From assembly GCF_016919705.1 (NCBI RefSeq), contig NZ_CP070371.1:649501-713500 (forward strand): a stretch of DNA of 64,000 nucleotides, given 5' to 3'. Positions 29,436 through 39,642 of the stretch are shown here, one piece after another. The position numbers were made by a program, and so were the translations under genes. Position 1 is the first letter of the stretch. The number at the start of each line of letters is the position of its first letter. The DNA is from Paracoccus methylovorus. Its GTDB lineage: Bacteria > Pseudomonadota > Alphaproteobacteria > Rhodobacterales > Rhodobacteraceae. The notes below the pieces were generated by a model, which was not told the DNA's origin, made no database searches, and saw only the letters and a program-made list of their open reading frames with translations.

Positions 29436-30472
29436 TCCGCCGCCCTTGCCAGCGCCGGTAGTTCGGCGACCACCGCTGCCCATGCTTCGGCATCGCCGCC
29501 CTTTTCGGGACGCAGGCCGAAGCACTGAAAAATCAGCGCGCCCTCGGCATCGAACGCCTCGACCGAGATTGCGGGGCCGCGCTTGGTCGGCTTGTCCACC
29601 GCCCAGACCTCGGCGACGTGATCGACGCGCAGATGCAGGTTGAAGCGCGGGTCCATGACGTTGAGCCAAGGCCCCATGGGTTTGAGCGAATGGATGGTCC
29701 CCGAATGGATCTCGATACAACCCATGTTGCCGACAAAGAACATCACCCCGACGCCATCGGCATGGATACGCTCCAGCAGGGTCGGCACCGCCTCGGGCGT
29801 TAGCGGCCTTACCAGCGGCCCTCCGGCGATGCGATAGGCACCCAGCCGGTTCATCTTGAGCCGGCGGATCAGGATGTTGAACTGGTGCGTGTCGGTCATT
29901 TGCGCCCATTCCTGACGCAGCGCGTCGGCGCGTTCGGGGTTGGGCTTGGGCGGTTCGACCGGTGCGCGGGGGTGGAAGTCGGCGCTGTCGGACTGATCGG
30001 CCAGCGCCAGGTCGCGCCGCAGCGTGTCCCATGCCGTCAGGTCCGATGTCTCGCGCAGATGGATCTTGTGCACCGCATCGCCGGCCGTATCGAATATCTG
30101 GATCGAGCGTCGGGTGCCGGTTCCGGTCTCTTGCTCGACAGCAAAGGCATGGGTCCAGTGACGGGGAAAGATGCGCAGGTCGATTTCGGGATCCAGCGTC
30201 ATGGCGGCATGTTCGCCGTCGTGAAAGTCGTTGTAGGTACCGATTTTTTCAATCACGCAAGAGCGGTTGCGGGTCAGCGCCATCACCTCGCCCAAGGCTT
30301 GCACGCACGGGATCAGCCGGCCGGGAAGAGGGTCGATGCGCAGGGTGCCATGACCGACCCGCGCCGCGACCAGCGCCGCTTCGGGGACGCCCAGCCGCTC
30401 GGCCAGATCATAGGGGCGGCCGCTGTCCTGGGTCAGAAGGCGGCGCAGATCTTCGGGGGAGTGCCTGCTCAT
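29432..30472 (-). CDS. hmuS: Haemin-degrading factor HmuS
   Basis: A 346-residue cytoplasmic protein of the HemS/HmuS/ChuS family with two repeated HemS domains. It binds imported haem and in some members releases its iron. Segments such as RNRSCVIEKIGTYNDF, NLHLRVDHVAEVWAVDKPT and FFVGNMGCIEIHSG are typical. I start at 30472 (MSRHSPEDL). It is first in the leftward hmuSTUV operon. No TonB-dependent haem receptor or TonB system is in the window. Confidence 0.94.
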   Translation of the reverse strand: MSRHSPEDLRRLLTQDSGRPYDLAERLGVPEAALVAARVGHGTLRIDPLPGRLIPCVQALGEVMALTRNRSCVIEKIGTYNDFHDGEHAAMTLDPEIDLRIFPRHWTHAFAVEQETGTGTRRSIQIFDTAGDAVHKIHLRETSDLTAWDTLRRDLALADQSDSADFHPRAPVEPPKPNPERADALRQEWAQMTDTHQFNILIRRLKMNRLGAYRIAGGPLVRPLTPEAVPTLLERIHADGVGVMFFVGNMGCIEIHSGTIHSLKPMGPWLNVMDPRFNLHLRVDHVAEVWAVDKPTKRGPAISVEAFDAEGALIFQCFGLRPEKGGDAEAWAAVVAELPALARAAE

Positions 30473-30958
30473 CACGGTGCCTTTCGCTGCTGTGCATGCC
30501 CGGTCCAGCCCCGGAACCATACGTAAGGAATCATTGACGGTTTTACTAAGATTATCCGGCTTGGCGCAAGCCGGTCGTGTATGCGCTTACTGGCTGCGCA
30601 TTGGGTCATGATGCCACAGGGTTTCCGCCGTTAGGATGCGGGATGGGATGCCGGAAAATGGCTCAGATCCCGCTTGGATGGGCTTTCGGTTTACTGAACC
30701 CCATCGAAAGTGGCAGCAAAATTCGGTAAGAATTCACATTATGTATATCTATTTATCTATTGATTTTAATATTTAATATTGAAATTCATTCCAATATCCT
30801 CCTGCCTGCCATACCAGACCGGTCAGTTGCGAATTGACACCCCGGCCCTCGGCAGGTGACAAATCCGAACAGGGAGGCGGACGGAGCGTGACGGGTCAAG
30901 GCTTGCGCATGCCGTCCGGAAACGATGACGCCGCAAGGCACGACTCGGAGGAAAAACA
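30473..30958. other. divergent regulatory region between hmuS and ugpB
   Basis: About 485 bases with no gene. The part near hmuS contains the palindrome at 30556-30574. The part from 30715 to 30800 is very AT-rich and includes ATATTG (30776) / CAATAT (30792) with a 10-base spacer. Near ugpB, TGACA occurs at 30835 and 30857, 22 bp apart, which might be part of a PhoB site but does not match a full Pho box. A GGAGG site precedes the ugpB ATG. I saw no convincing Irr or RirA site. Confidence 0.5.
30556..30574. promoter_or_regulatory. perfect palindrome upstream of hmuS
   Basis: CCGGCTTG-GCG-CAAGCCGG, an 8-bp perfect inverted repeat about 85-100 bp upstream of the hmuS start. It could be an operator for iron or haem control; no T run follows, so a terminator is less likely. 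Confidence 0.45.
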
Positions 30959-32254
30959 ATGCAAAGAACCCTATTCTGGCTGGCCGGGCTGATGGCCTTG
31001 CCTGTCGCGGCCGAGGCCAAGACCGAAATTTCGTGGTGGCATGCGATGTCGGGCGCAAACGCCGAAGTGGTGACCAAGATCGCCAACGACTTCAACGCCA
31101 GCCAATCCGATTACGAGTTGAAACCCGTTTTCAAGGGCACCTATCCCGAAGCGCTCAATGCCGGCATCGCCGCCTTCCGCGCCGGGCAAGCGCCCGACAT
31201 CATCCAGGTTTTCGACGTGGGCACCGGCGTCATGATGGGCGCACAAGGCGCGATCAAGCCGGTCGCCGAGGTGCTGAACGAGGGCGGTTTTACCTTTGAC
31301 AAAAGCCAGTATCTGCCCGGCATCGTCGGTTACTATTCGACGCCCGAGGGCGAGATGCTGTCATTCCCCTATAACTCATCCTCGCCGATCCTGTATTACA
31401 ACAAGGATATCTTCGAAAAGGCGGGGCTGGACGTGGATAGCCCGCCCAAGACCTGGGCAGAGGTTTGGGATGCCGCCCGCAAGATCAAGGAATCGGGTGC
31501 GGCAACCTGCGGCTATACCTCGACCTGGCTGACGTGGATCCACACCGAGAACTTCGCCGCATGGAACGACGTGAACTGGGGCACCAACGAAAACGGTCTG
31601 GCCGGCACGCCGGAACTGAGAATCGACGGCCCGCTGTTCGTCAAGCATTTCCAGGAGATCGCCGACCTGGCGAAAGAGGGTGTTTTCGTCTATGGCGGTC
31701 GCACCAGCGAGGCCAAGCAGAACTTCACCTCGGGCGAATGCGGTATCCTGACCGAAAGCTCGGGCGGGCTGGGCGATATCGTCAAATCCGGCATGAACTA
31801 CGGCATCGGCCAACTGCCCTATGACGAGACCGCCGAGGGCGCGCCGCAAAACACCACCCCGGGCGGTGCCTCGCTTTGGGTCATGGGCGGTAAGTCGGAC
31901 GAGATCTACAAGGGCGTCGCCGCCTTCTTCAACTACCTGTCGCAGACCGAGGTGCAGCAATTCCTGCACGAGCAATCGGGCTATCTGCCGGTGACCATGG
32001 CGGCCTATGAGGCGACCAAGGCTTCGGGTTTTTACGACGAGAATCCGGGTCGCGAAACTCCGATCCTGCAGATGATGGGCAAGGAGCCGACCGAGAACTC
32101 CAAGGGCGTGCGGGCGCCGAACCTGCCGCAACTGCGCGACATCCAAAACGAAGAGTTCGAAAAGATGCTCGCCGGCCAACAAGACGCGGCCACCGCGCTT
32201 AAGAATGCCGTCGAACGTGGCAATGCCGCGCTGAAAGAAGCCGTCGGCGGCTAA
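30959..32254 (+). CDS. ugpB: sn-Glycerol-3-phosphate ABC transporter substrate-binding protein
   Basis: A 431-residue periplasmic protein with a signal peptide (cleavage near VAA/AEA-KTE). It aligns by eye over its length with E. coli UgpB: ISWWHAMSG, AGIAAFRAGQAPDIIQV, PFNSS/PYNSSSPILYYNKD, CGYTSTWLTWI and GGASLWVMGG. It binds glycerol-3-phosphate or glycerophosphodiesters. AGGAGG-like GGAGG lies before the ATG. A stable hairpin separates it from ugpA. Confidence 0.93.
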   Translation: MQRTLFWLAGLMALPVAAEAKTEISWWHAMSGANAEVVTKIANDFNASQSDYELKPVFKGTYPEALNAGIAAFRAGQAPDIIQVFDVGTGVMMGAQGAIKPVAEVLNEGGFTFDKSQYLPGIVGYYSTPEGEMLSFPYNSSSPILYYNKDIFEKAGLDVDSPPKTWAEVWDAARKIKESGAATCGYTSTWLTWIHTENFAAWNDVNWGTNENGLAGTPELRIDGPLFVKHFQEIADLAKEGVFVYGGRTSEAKQNFTSGECGILTESSGGLGDIVKSGMNYGIGQLPYDETAEGAPQNTTPGGASLWVMGGKSDEIYKGVAAFFNYLSQTEVQQFLHEQSGYLPVTMAAYEATKASGFYDENPGRETPILQMMGKEPTENSKGVRAPNLPQLRDIQNEEFEKMLAGQQDAATALKNAVERGNAALKEAVGG

Positions 32255-32260
32255 AGGCAT

Positions 32261-32284
32261 GGGCGGGCGCATCGTCGCCCGCCC
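32261..32284 (+). terminator. stem-loop between ugpB and ugpA
   Basis: GGGCGGGCG / CGCCCGCCC, perfect 9-bp stem with loop CATCGT, 7 bases after the ugpB stop. No T run. Such hairpins after binding-protein genes usually stabilise or partly terminate the mRNA so that the binding protein is made in excess. Confidence 0.7.
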
Positions 32285-32302
32285 GTTCCGAAAGGGGGAC
32301 GG

Positions 32303-33184
32303 ATGAGACGAACGGTCTTTCCGCACAAGCTGCTGCCATGGCTGCTGCTTGTGCCGCAACTAACAATCACGGTGATCTTCTTCTATTGGCCTGCGGCACA
32401 GGCCTTTCGGCAATCTGTGCTGCGCGAGGATCCCTTTGGCCTGACCTCGACCTTTGTCGGGTTGGCCAATTTCCGCAGGGTGCTGAGCGATCCGAACTAT
32501 CTGAACTCGGTGCGGGTGACAGCGGTATTTTCCGTGCTCGTGGCGTTTTTCGCCATGGCGATCGCGCTGTTTCTGGCCGTGCAGGTGGAAAAGATCGTTC
32601 GCGGCAAGGGGTTTTACCGAACGCTGATGATCTGGCCCTATGCGGTGGCGACCGCCATCGCCGGCATGCTGTGGCTGTTCATGTTCAATCCCAGTTTCGG
32701 CACCCTGGCCTGGCCGCTGCGGCAGATGGGCATCTATTGGAACCCGCTTCTGGATGGCGGGCAGGCCATGGCGCTGGTGGTGGCTGCGGCGACATGGAAA
32801 CAGATAAGCTATAATTTCCTGTTCTTTGTCGCCGGTTTGCAGGCCATTCCGCGCTCCCTGCTGGAGGCGGCGGCCATCGACGGCGCTTCCCGCCGGCATG
32901 TGTTCTGGACCATCACCTTTCCGCTGCTGGCGCCGACGACCTTTTTCCTGCTGGTGGTGAATACGGTCTATGCGCTGTTCGATACCTTCGGCATCATCCA
33001 CGCGGTCACTGGCGGCGGTCCCGGCAAGGCAACTGAAACGCTGGTTTATAAGGTCTATAACGACGGTTTCGTGAACCTGATCATGGGCGACAGCGCCGCG
33101 CAATCGGTCATCCTGATGCTGATCGTGATCGTGCTGACCGCTTTCCAGTTCCGCTTTATCGAGAGAAGGGTGCATTATGGCTGA
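32303..33184 (+). CDS. ugpA: sn-Glycerol-3-phosphate ABC transporter permease UgpA
   Basis: A 293-residue inner-membrane protein with six predicted helices and the EAA loop ([20 protein letters not shown]) that contacts the ATPase. The N-terminal [12 protein letters not shown] is typical of UgpA. GGGGGAC precedes the ATG. It overlaps ugpE by 8 bp. Confidence 0.93.
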   Translation: MRRTVFPHKLLPWLLLVPQLTITVIFFYWPAAQAFRQSVLREDPFGLTSTFVGLANFRRVLSDPNYLNSVRVTAVFSVLVAFFAMAIALFLAVQVEKIVRGKGFYRTLMIWPYAVATAIAGMLWLFMFNPSFGTLAWPLRQMGIYWNPLLDGGQAMALVVAAATWKQISYNFLFFVAGLQAIPRSLLEAAAIDGASRRHVFWTITFPLLAPTTFFLLVVNTVYALFDTFGIIHAVTGGGPGKATETLVYKVYNDGFVNLIMGDSAAQSVILMLIVIVLTAFQFRFIERRVHYG

Positions 33185-34040
33185 GTCCACTCCGCTGGCC
33201 GTGCGCGGGGCGGGGCGAGTGCTGGCGCATTTCTGGATGGTGTTGGGCGTGATCGTCGTGGCCTTTCCGATCTATTATGTCTTTATCGCCTCGACCCATA
33301 CCGTGCAGACCATCCTGCGCCCGCCGCTGCCGCTGCTGCCCGGACCCGAGCTGGTGACCAACTACACCGAGGCTTTCGAAGGCGGCGTGCGGCGCATCGG
33401 CGGGGTCAGCCTGTGGCGGCTATTGGCCAATACCACCATCGTCGCGCTTGGCATCGCGCTGGGTAAGATCGTGATTTCCATGGCTTCGGCCTATGCCATC
33501 GTCTTTTTCCGCTTTCCGCTGCGCATGGTGTGTTTCTGGCTGATCTTCATCACCCTGATGCTGCCGGTGGAGGTTCGCATCCAGCCCACCTACAAGGTCA
33601 TGGTCGATCTGGGGCTGATCGACACCTATCCCGGGCTGATCCTGCCGCTGATCGCCTCGGCTACGGCAACGCTGCTGTTCCGGCAGTTCTTCATGACGAT
33701 CCCCGATGAACTGCTGGAGGCTGCACGCGTCGATGGCGCGGGGCCCTGGCGGTTCTTCAAGGATATCCTTTGGCCGCTGTCGCTGACCAATGTGGCGGCG
33801 ATCTTCGTGATCCAGTTCATCTATGGCTGGACGCAATATCTGTGGCCGCTTTTGGTCACCAATTCCAACGAAATGAACACCATCGTCATCGCGCTGAAAA
33901 AGATGATCTCTTTTGCCGATGCCGATACGCCCTGGAACCTCGTGATGGTCACCTCGGTGCTGGCCATCGTGCCGCCGATCCTGGTGGTGATGCTGATGCA
34001 GCGATGGTTCGTCAAGGGTTTGGTCGAGACGGAGAAATAA
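33177..34040 (+). CDS. ugpE: sn-Glycerol-3-phosphate ABC transporter permease UgpE
   Basis: A 287-residue MalG-type permease with six helices and EAA loop ([20 protein letters not shown]). It forms the channel with UgpA. The following gene begins at the base after its stop. Confidence 0.93.
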   Translation: MAESTPLAVRGAGRVLAHFWMVLGVIVVAFPIYYVFIASTHTVQTILRPPLPLLPGPELVTNYTEAFEGGVRRIGGVSLWRLLANTTIVALGIALGKIVISMASAYAIVFFRFPLRMVCFWLIFITLMLPVEVRIQPTYKVMVDLGLIDTYPGLILPLIASATATLLFRQFFMTIPDELLEAARVDGAGPWRFFKDILWPLSLTNVAAIFVIQFIYGWTQYLWPLLVTNSNEMNTIVIALKKMISFADADTPWNLVMVTSVLAIVPPILVVMLMQRWFVKGLVETEK

Positions 34041-35105
34041 ATGGCCCGTATCCTGCTGAACGACGTCCGCAAGAGCTATTCGGGCAATCAGGTCATCCAC
34101 GGCATCACCATGGATATCGCCGACGGCGAGTTCGTGGTGATCGTGGGCCCGTCCGGCTGCGGCAAGTCCACGCTTTTGCGGATGGTCGCTGGGCTGGAGG
34201 CGATCACCTCTGGCACGGTGGAAATCGGTGGCAAGGTGGTAAATCAGCTTGAGCCGCGCCAGCGCGATATCGCCATGGTGTTTCAGAACTATGCGCTTTA
34301 TCCGCATATGTCGGTGCGCCAGAACATGGCTTACGGCCTGAAGATCGCGAAACTGCCGAAGCCCGAGATCGAGGCGCGGGTGGCCAAGGCCGCGCAGATG
34401 CTGGAGCTGGAGCCCTATCTGGACCGCAAACCGCGTGCACTGTCGGGCGGCCAGCGCCAGCGCGTCGCCATGGGCCGCGCCTTGGTGCGCGAACCGGCGG
34501 CGCTGTTGCTGGATGAGCCGCTGTCCAATCTGGATGCCAAGCTGCGGGTGCAGATGCGGTTGCAAATCAAAGAGATGCACCTGCGCACCGGCCAGACCAC
34601 GCTTTACGTCACCCATGACCAGGTCGAGGCGATGACGCTGGCCGACCGGCTGATCGTGATGAACAAGGGCGTTGCGGATCAGATTGCCACGCCGCTGGAG
34701 GTGTATCAACAGCCTGCCAGCGAATTCGTTGCCGGCTTTATCGGATCGCCGGCGATGAATATTTTCACGGTTGCGGCGGGCGAGGGGCAGGTGACCCTGC
34801 CCGGCGGTGCGGTGCTGCCGCTTCCGGGGGTGCCGCGCGGCGGCGACCTGCGGCTTGGCCTGCGCCCCGAGCATCTGCGGCCGGCCCAGCCGGGCGAGGC
34901 GGCAATCCCGGTCATGCTGCGCTCGGTCGAGCGGTTGGGCGCGGATGCCTTTGGCTATGGCATGATCGAAGGGTCAGAAGTGCCCTTGGTATTGCGGCTG
35001 CACGGATCCAGCGGGCTTTCTCGGGGAGACCGGATCGAGGTGGTGCCCGAACCGGCGCATCTGCATTTCTTCGATGCAGAGAATGGCCGACGCATCGAAG
35101 GCTGA
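34041..35105 (+). CDS. ugpC: sn-Glycerol-3-phosphate ABC transporter ATPase UgpC
   Basis: A 354-residue MalK-type ATPase: Walker [10 protein letters not shown], signature [14 protein letters not shown], Walker [12 protein letters not shown], then a C-terminal TOBE domain (about 240-350) with [13 protein letters not shown]. It energises UgpAE. It begins immediately after the ugpE stop. Confidence 0.94.
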   Translation: MARILLNDVRKSYSGNQVIHGITMDIADGEFVVIVGPSGCGKSTLLRMVAGLEAITSGTVEIGGKVVNQLEPRQRDIAMVFQNYALYPHMSVRQNMAYGLKIAKLPKPEIEARVAKAAQMLELEPYLDRKPRALSGGQRQRVAMGRALVREPAALLLDEPLSNLDAKLRVQMRLQIKEMHLRTGQTTLYVTHDQVEAMTLADRLIVMNKGVADQIATPLEVYQQPASEFVAGFIGSPAMNIFTVAAGEGQVTLPGGAVLPLPGVPRGGDLRLGLRPEHLRPAQPGEAAIPVMLRSVERLGADAFGYGMIEGSEVPLVLRLHGSSGLSRGDRIEVVPEPAHLHFFDAENGRRIEG

Positions 35106-35265
35106 AGCGGTCCTTGGGGGCATCCAAGCGAGCAAGGGGGGCGACGACATATCGGCGTTTATTCGCCGGTTTCAGGACGGCGCTTCCCGGCAGCATGTCT
35201 CGCGGTTGAAATTACACGCCATGCGCGTCACAAAAGCGGCGTGGGACAGTAAAAAAAGCAAACCA

Positions 35266-35790
35266 ATGGCCATCCAATCGCCGAAGTTGCGGCAAACTGC
35301 GACCGTCGTATCCGTACTCTTCGTGTTGGCGGGGTGCGCGAACCAACCCTCAAGCACGGGCTCCTATACCAAGGAGGACCTGAACTGCATGGAACGGGCG
35401 ATCTTTTTCGAGGCCAACAGGTCGAGCCGGGCCGGCATGGTGGCGGTCGGCACCGTTGTCATGAACCGGGTCGAGTCGGATCAGTTTCCCGATACGGTGT
35501 GCGGGGTTGTGGGACAGAAAGGCCAGTTTGCGCCCGGTGTGCTGACGCGCCCCATGGCTTCGAAAGCTTTGCCGGATGTGAGAGAGGCCGCGATTGCGGT
35601 TCTTCGTGGCGAACGGCAAAACCAGATTGAAAATGCCATGTTTTTCCATACCAGCGGTTATACGTTCCCCTATAATAACATGCATTATGTCCTCGTCGCG
35701 GGTGGAAATGCTTTCTACGAAAAGCGCAAAAGCGCTTTGGTGACGCAACGGGTTCCACCATTGCCGATTGAACGCAGCGGCAGTCGTTAA
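35266..35790 (+). CDS. Cell wall hydrolase (SleB/CwlJ type) lipoprotein
   Basis: A 174-residue protein with a lipoprotein signal (lipobox LAGC, Cys24) followed by a Hydrolase_2 domain. The catalytic Glu is E49 in AIFFEANRSS, and GTVVMNRVES, CGVVGQKGQFAPG and FHTSGYTFPY follow the SleB pattern. It probably cleaves peptidoglycan glycan strands. I chose the ATG at 35266 because it gives a clean signal peptide; the frame also has an ATG at 35221. It is 160 bases after ugpC and may be separately expressed. Confidence 0.88.
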   Translation: MAIQSPKLRQTATVVSVLFVLAGCANQPSSTGSYTKEDLNCMERAIFFEANRSSRAGMVAVGTVVMNRVESDQFPDTVCGVVGQKGQFAPGVLTRPMASKALPDVREAAIAVLRGERQNQIENAMFFHTSGYTFPYNNMHYVLVAGGNAFYEKRKSALVTQRVPPLPIERSGSR

Positions 35791-35941
35791 GCCCTGAATC
35801 CCAAAGCGATTTAGCCTGATTTTCCACTTCCTGCGATCATCACGCGTTTCTGCGTGGACTGCCGTGCAAATCTGCTGTGGAGGTGACAGTATGACCGGGC
35901 TACCCAGAATGTGCGGCGGCGAAAGTTTGTGAAGCAGCGCG

Positions 35942-36286
35942 CTAGTCTAGAACATCCAGACGGTGGACATCTATATAGCGACCTCTGATTCCGCGATCGA
36001 CCTCGCCCGTCAGGCGAACATTGGTATCGGGACCTATTGTCTTGCCACGGAATACTCGGCGTTCGATTTCGGCGGTCATCGTGCCGGTGTGATCCTTGAA
36101 GATATAATAATCCTCGCGCTGATGGCCGATAATATTCCCAGTCAATACGGCCGGGGTATCCCAGCGCGCCTGTGCGGCTTCGGCAACCGTGGTCACTGTC
36201 GTGGAACTGGGGCCAACGAACTGGGCAACCGCTGGCGTTCCCGCCAATGCCGCCGATATTGCGAAGGCAATTGCAACCTTCTTCAT
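35942..36286 (-). CDS. YgiW/YdeI-type BOF (OB-fold) stress tolerance protein
   Basis: A 114-residue periplasmic protein with a signal peptide (cleavage near AVA-QFV) and a bacterial OB-fold domain: LTGNIIGHQREDYYIFKDH, MTAEIERRVFRGKTIGP and VRLTGEVDR. Homologues in enterics are linked to peroxide, cadmium and acid tolerance, with no known ligand. The start at 36286 gives the signal peptide. Monocistronic. Confidence 0.9.
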   Translation of the reverse strand: MKKVAIAFAISAALAGTPAVAQFVGPSSTTVTTVAEAAQARWDTPAVLTGNIIGHQREDYYIFKDHTGTMTAEIERRVFRGKTIGPDTNVRLTGEVDRGIRGRYIDVHRLDVLD

Positions 36287-36529
36287 CTGGTATCCCTTTA
36301 TCGGGTGACCCGTCCCCATGACTGAGTCGCATCTACAGGATGAGGCCAACGACCTTTCCTTTCAAGAAAAAGCCGGCCATGATTAACCTCCGTCACAGAA
36401 ATCTGGATTCCTCTCTGAATAGGTAAAGGAATCGCATGCCGGGAGGCGCAATTCTTGTCTGTATCCGTAGGGGAAGTTCAACCGACCTAGGCGCGCTTCG
36501 TATGCGCTGGCCTAAGTCGTTGAAAATAA

Positions 36530-36604
36530 TGGTGGGCGATAACGGATTTGAACCGCTGACATCTTCGATGTGAACGAAGCGCTCTACCGCTGAGCTAATC
36601 GCCC
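36530..36604 (-). tRNA. tRNA-Val (CAC)
   Basis: On the minus strand the 75-nt sequence folds into a full cloverleaf: acceptor GGGCGAT/ATCGCCC, D stem GCTC/GAGC, anticodon stem CTTCG/CGAAG with loop TTCACAT (anticodon CAC), T arm AGCGG-TTCAAAT-CCGTT, encoded CCA. Confidence 0.96.
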
Positions 36605-36660
36605 GATGCGCGCTAGATAGCCGCAGCCGCGGGAGGCTGCAAGAGGTTTCAGGCGAAAAA

Positions 36661-36954
36661 TCATGCCTCGCCGGCGATACGGCGGCGCAGGCGCAGGGTA
36701 ATGATCTCGCCGCCCGTCCTGTCGTTGCGGCGACTGATCCGTGCGCGTCCAAGTGGCGGTAATGCCAGCGTCATGCCTGCGGCAATCGCTTCGCCCAATT
36801 CGGCCAGCGTGGCCTCGACGACCGTCTTGACCTCGGTGTTGCGCAAGCCAGTTCGTCGGGCGACCTGCGCCAGAAGCTGGCGTTTTTGCAAAACTTTTGC
36901 CGGCTCCGGCTCGACAAAGCTGTCTCTTTGCGCTTTTCCTCCTGATCGTGTCAT
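36661..36954 (-). CDS. HU family DNA-binding protein
   Basis: A 97-residue protein of the HU/IHF family with a longer than usual N-terminus (about 25 residues). Recognisable parts are LLAQVARRTGLRNTEVKTVVEATLAELGEAI and the LPPLGRARISRRNDRTGGEI beta-arm region. It is close to the Lon gene, as HU genes often are, but lacks the canonical GFGxF segment, so it is a divergent paralogue. GGAG precedes the ATG at 36954. Confidence 0.85.
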   Translation of the reverse strand: MTRSGGKAQRDSFVEPEPAKVLQKRQLLAQVARRTGLRNTEVKTVVEATLAELGEAIAAGMTLALPPLGRARISRRNDRTGGEIITLRLRRRIAGEA

Positions 36955-36988
36955 GAGCGAACTCCTTTCTGTTGGAGCCTCGGCCAAG

Positions 36989-37018
36989 AAAAAACCGCGC
37001 GAGAGACCCGCGCGGTTT
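36989..37018 (-). terminator. rho-independent terminator of lon
   Basis: On the minus strand AAACCGCGCG / CGCGCGGTTT (10-bp perfect stem, loop of 7) is followed by a run of T (A run at 36989-36994 on plus). It begins 6 bases after the lon stop. Confidence 0.92.
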
Positions 37019-37023
37019 CAAGT

Positions 37024-39441
37024 TTAGTGGGCGACTGCCGCACCGCCACTTCCCTGATCGCGGGTCGCGGCAAGCCGGCTGGCCTCGGCCGCCTCTTCTG
37101 CGGCTTCGTCCCATTCGATGGGCTCGGGCATCCGCACCAGCGCGTGCTGCAATACTTCGCGCACGTTGCTGACGGGGATGATCTTCAGCCCTTCCTTAAC
37201 ATTGGCCGGGATCTCGGCCAGGTCCTTTTCGTTATCGGCCGGGATCATCACCGTCTTGATCCCGCCACGCAGGGCCGCCAGCAGCTTTTCCTTGAGCCCG
37301 CCGATAGCCAGCACGTTACCGCGCAAGGTGACCTCGCCGGTCATGGCGACGTCCTTGCGGACCGGAATCTGAGTCAGCACCGAGACGATCGAGGTCACCA
37401 TGGCGATGCCCGCCGAAGGTCCGTCCTTGGGCGTCGCGCCTTCGGGAACGTGGACGTGGATATCCACCGTCTCGAATTTCGGCGGTTTCACCCCGATATC
37501 CGGGCTGATCGAGCGGACAAAGGAGGATGCGGCGTCGATCGATTCCTTCATCACGTCGCCCAGTTTGCCGGTCGTCTTCATCCGGCCTTTGCCGGGCAGC
37601 TTCAGTGCTTCGATCTGCAACAGATCGCCGCCGACCTGCGTCCAGGCAAGACCAGTGACCACGCCGACCTGATCGTCCTTTTCGGCCAGACCATAACGAT
37701 GACGACGCACGCCCAGATACTCCTCGGCCTTTTCCGAGGTAACCTCGACGCTTTTGACCTTGCCCTTGAGAATCTCGGTCACCGCCTTGCGGGCCAGTTT
37801 CGCGATCTCACGTTCCAGCGACCGCACGCCCGCCTCGCGGGTGTAATAGCGGATCACATGGGTCAGCGCCTCGTCCGTCACCGAGAATTCGCCTTTGCGC
37901 AGCCCATTCGCCTTGATCTGCTTGGGCAGCAGGTGCTGGCGCGCGATCTCGTGCTTCTCGTCCTCGGTATAGCCAGCCAGAGGGATGATCTCCATCCGGT
38001 CAAGCAGCGGGCCCGGCATGTTGTAGCTGTTGGCCGTGGTCACGAACATCACGTTCGACAGGTCGTATTCCACCTCCAGATAGTGGTCCACGAAAGTCGC
38101 GTTCTGTTCGGGGTCCAGCACCTCGAGCATGGCCGAGGCCGGATCGCCGCGGAAATCCTGGCCCATCTTGTCGATCTCGTCGAGCAGGATAAGCGGATTC
38201 GTGGTCTTGGCCTTTTTCAGCGCCTGAATGATCTTGCCGGGCATCGAGCCGATATAGGTCCGGCGGTGGCCGCGGATTTCGGATTCGTCGCGCACGCCGC
38301 CAAGGCTGATGCGGATGAATTCGCGCCCGGTGGCCTTGGCCACGCTGCGTCCCAGCGAGGTTTTGCCGACACCCGGAGGGCCGACGAGGCACAGGATCGG
38401 ACCTTTCAGCTTGGCGGAGCGGTTCTGCACTGCCAGATATTCGACGATCCGTTCCTTGACCTTTTCCAGACCGTAGTGATCGGCGTCCAGCACCTCTTCG
38501 GCCTTGCCGAGATCCTTGCGGATACGCGACTTGACACCCCAGGGCAGGGACAACAGCCAGTCGAGGTAGTTGCGGCTGACCGTGGCTTCGGCCGACATCG
38601 GCGACATCGACTTCAGCTTCTTGAGTTCGGCATCGGCCTTTTCACGGGCTTCCTTGCTGAACTTGGTCTGCTCGATCTTTTCTTCCAGCTCGGTGATTTC
38701 GTTCGAGCCGTCCTCGCCGTCGCCCAGCTCGCGCTGAATGGCCTTCATCTGCTCATTCAGATAGTATTCGCGCTGGGTTTTCTCCATCTGCGTCTTGACG
38801 CGGGACTTGATCTTTTTCTCGACCTGCAGAACCGACATCTCGCCCTGCATCAGGCCATAGACCTTTTCCAGGCGCTCGGCGGTCACCAGCGTTTCAAGCA
38901 GTTCCTGCTTCTTGTCCAGCGCAATGCCCAGATGGCCGCTGACCAGATCGGCCAGACGCGCGGGCTCTCCGGCCTCGGCAACGGCCGAGACGACTTCTTC
39001 GGGAATGTTCTTGCGAACCTTGACGTAACGTTCGAATTCCTCGGCGACGGCGCGGGTCAGTGCGGTCACCGTATCCTCGTCCCCCGCCTCTTCGGTCAGA
39101 GCCTCGCAACGGGCTTCGAAATAGGCTTCGTTCGGCACAAAATCGGTGATCTGCACACGTTCGCGCCCTTCGACGAGCACCTTGACGGTCCCATCGGGAA
39201 GCTTCAGCAGTTGCAACACATTTGCCAGAACGCCGGTCCGGAAAATCCCCTCGGCGGCAGGCTCGTCGACCGCGGCATCCTTCTGGGCAGCCAGAAGAAT
39301 CGGACGGTCCTGTTCCATCACGGCCTCGAGCGCCCGCACCGATTTTTCACGCCCGACGAACAGCGGCACGATCATATGCGGGAACACCACGATATCCCGC
39401 AAAGGCAGGACCGGATGAGTGGTTTGGGCGAATTCGTTCAT
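37024..39441 (-). CDS. lon: ATP-dependent protease Lon
   Basis: An 805-residue cytoplasmic protease: N-terminal substrate-binding LON domain (about 10-200), coiled segment, AAA+ module with Walker [10 protein letters not shown] (about 355), Walker B-like [13 protein letters not shown], and C-terminal Ser-Lys peptidase with the catalytic Ser in [11 protein letters not shown] and the Lys in [14 protein letters not shown]. It degrades misfolded and regulatory proteins. Full length for a bacterial LonA. Strong terminator follows. Confidence 0.98.
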   Translation of the reverse strand: MNEFAQTTHPVLPLRDIVVFPHMIVPLFVGREKSVRALEAVMEQDRPILLAAQKDAAVDEPAAEGIFRTGVLANVLQLLKLPDGTVKVLVEGRERVQITDFVPNEAYFEARCEALTEEAGDEDTVTALTRAVAEEFERYVKVRKNIPEEVVSAVAEAGEPARLADLVSGHLGIALDKKQELLETLVTAERLEKVYGLMQGEMSVLQVEKKIKSRVKTQMEKTQREYYLNEQMKAIQRELGDGEDGSNEITELEEKIEQTKFSKEAREKADAELKKLKSMSPMSAEATVSRNYLDWLLSLPWGVKSRIRKDLGKAEEVLDADHYGLEKVKERIVEYLAVQNRSAKLKGPILCLVGPPGVGKTSLGRSVAKATGREFIRISLGGVRDESEIRGHRRTYIGSMPGKIIQALKKAKTTNPLILLDEIDKMGQDFRGDPASAMLEVLDPEQNATFVDHYLEVEYDLSNVMFVTTANSYNMPGPLLDRMEIIPLAGYTEDEKHEIARQHLLPKQIKANGLRKGEFSVTDEALTHVIRYYTREAGVRSLEREIAKLARKAVTEILKGKVKSVEVTSEKAEEYLGVRRHRYGLAEKDDQVGVVTGLAWTQVGGDLLQIEALKLPGKGRMKTTGKLGDVMKESIDAASSFVRSISPDIGVKPPKFETVDIHVHVPEGATPKDGPSAGIAMVTSIVSVLTQIPVRKDVAMTGEVTLRGNVLAIGGLKEKLLAALRGGIKTVMIPADNEKDLAEIPANVKEGLKIIPVSNVREVLQHALVRMPEPIEWDEAAEEAAEASRLAATRDQGSGGAAVAH

Positions 39442-39578
39442 TGAATCAGTCCTTTCTCGCCAAGAGGCGCAACCCCTAAGGCAGGCAGTCTGCGCCCCCT
39501 GCTGGCTGACAAGATAGGTAGCCCGCGCAGGAGGTTCAATGGGGGATTGGTTCGTCCTTTGTTCCCAAGTCCGTCAAC

Positions 39579-39607
39579 CAAAAAAGCCCCCGGCATAAAC
39601 CGGGGGC
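39579..39607 (-). terminator. rho-independent terminator after the CsbD-like gene
   Basis: On the minus strand GCCCCCGG-type stem (39586-39593 with 39600-39607, loop CATAAA on plus) is followed by six or more T. It lies 36 bases downstream of the stop at 39643. Confidence 0.92.
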
Positions 39608-39642
39608 CTTGGCAACCTATCCAACTTTGAAGGCTGGGCGGG

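Noticed and set aside
30835..30861. Pho box upstream of ugpB
   Set aside because: Only two TGACA units 22 bp apart; the 11-bp spaced repeat of a Pho box is absent.
37027..39444. 805-codon open frame on the plus strand exactly opposite lon
   Set aside because: It mirrors lon codon for codon, lacks any domain and is explained by high-GC third positions; lon has clear motifs and its own terminator.
39538..39569. sigma-32-like heat-shock promoter for lon (CTTGGGA and CCCCATT on the minus strand)
   Set aside because: The elements are 18 bp apart, which is longer than expected, and the sequence is partly within the CsbD-gene downstream region; too weak to report.
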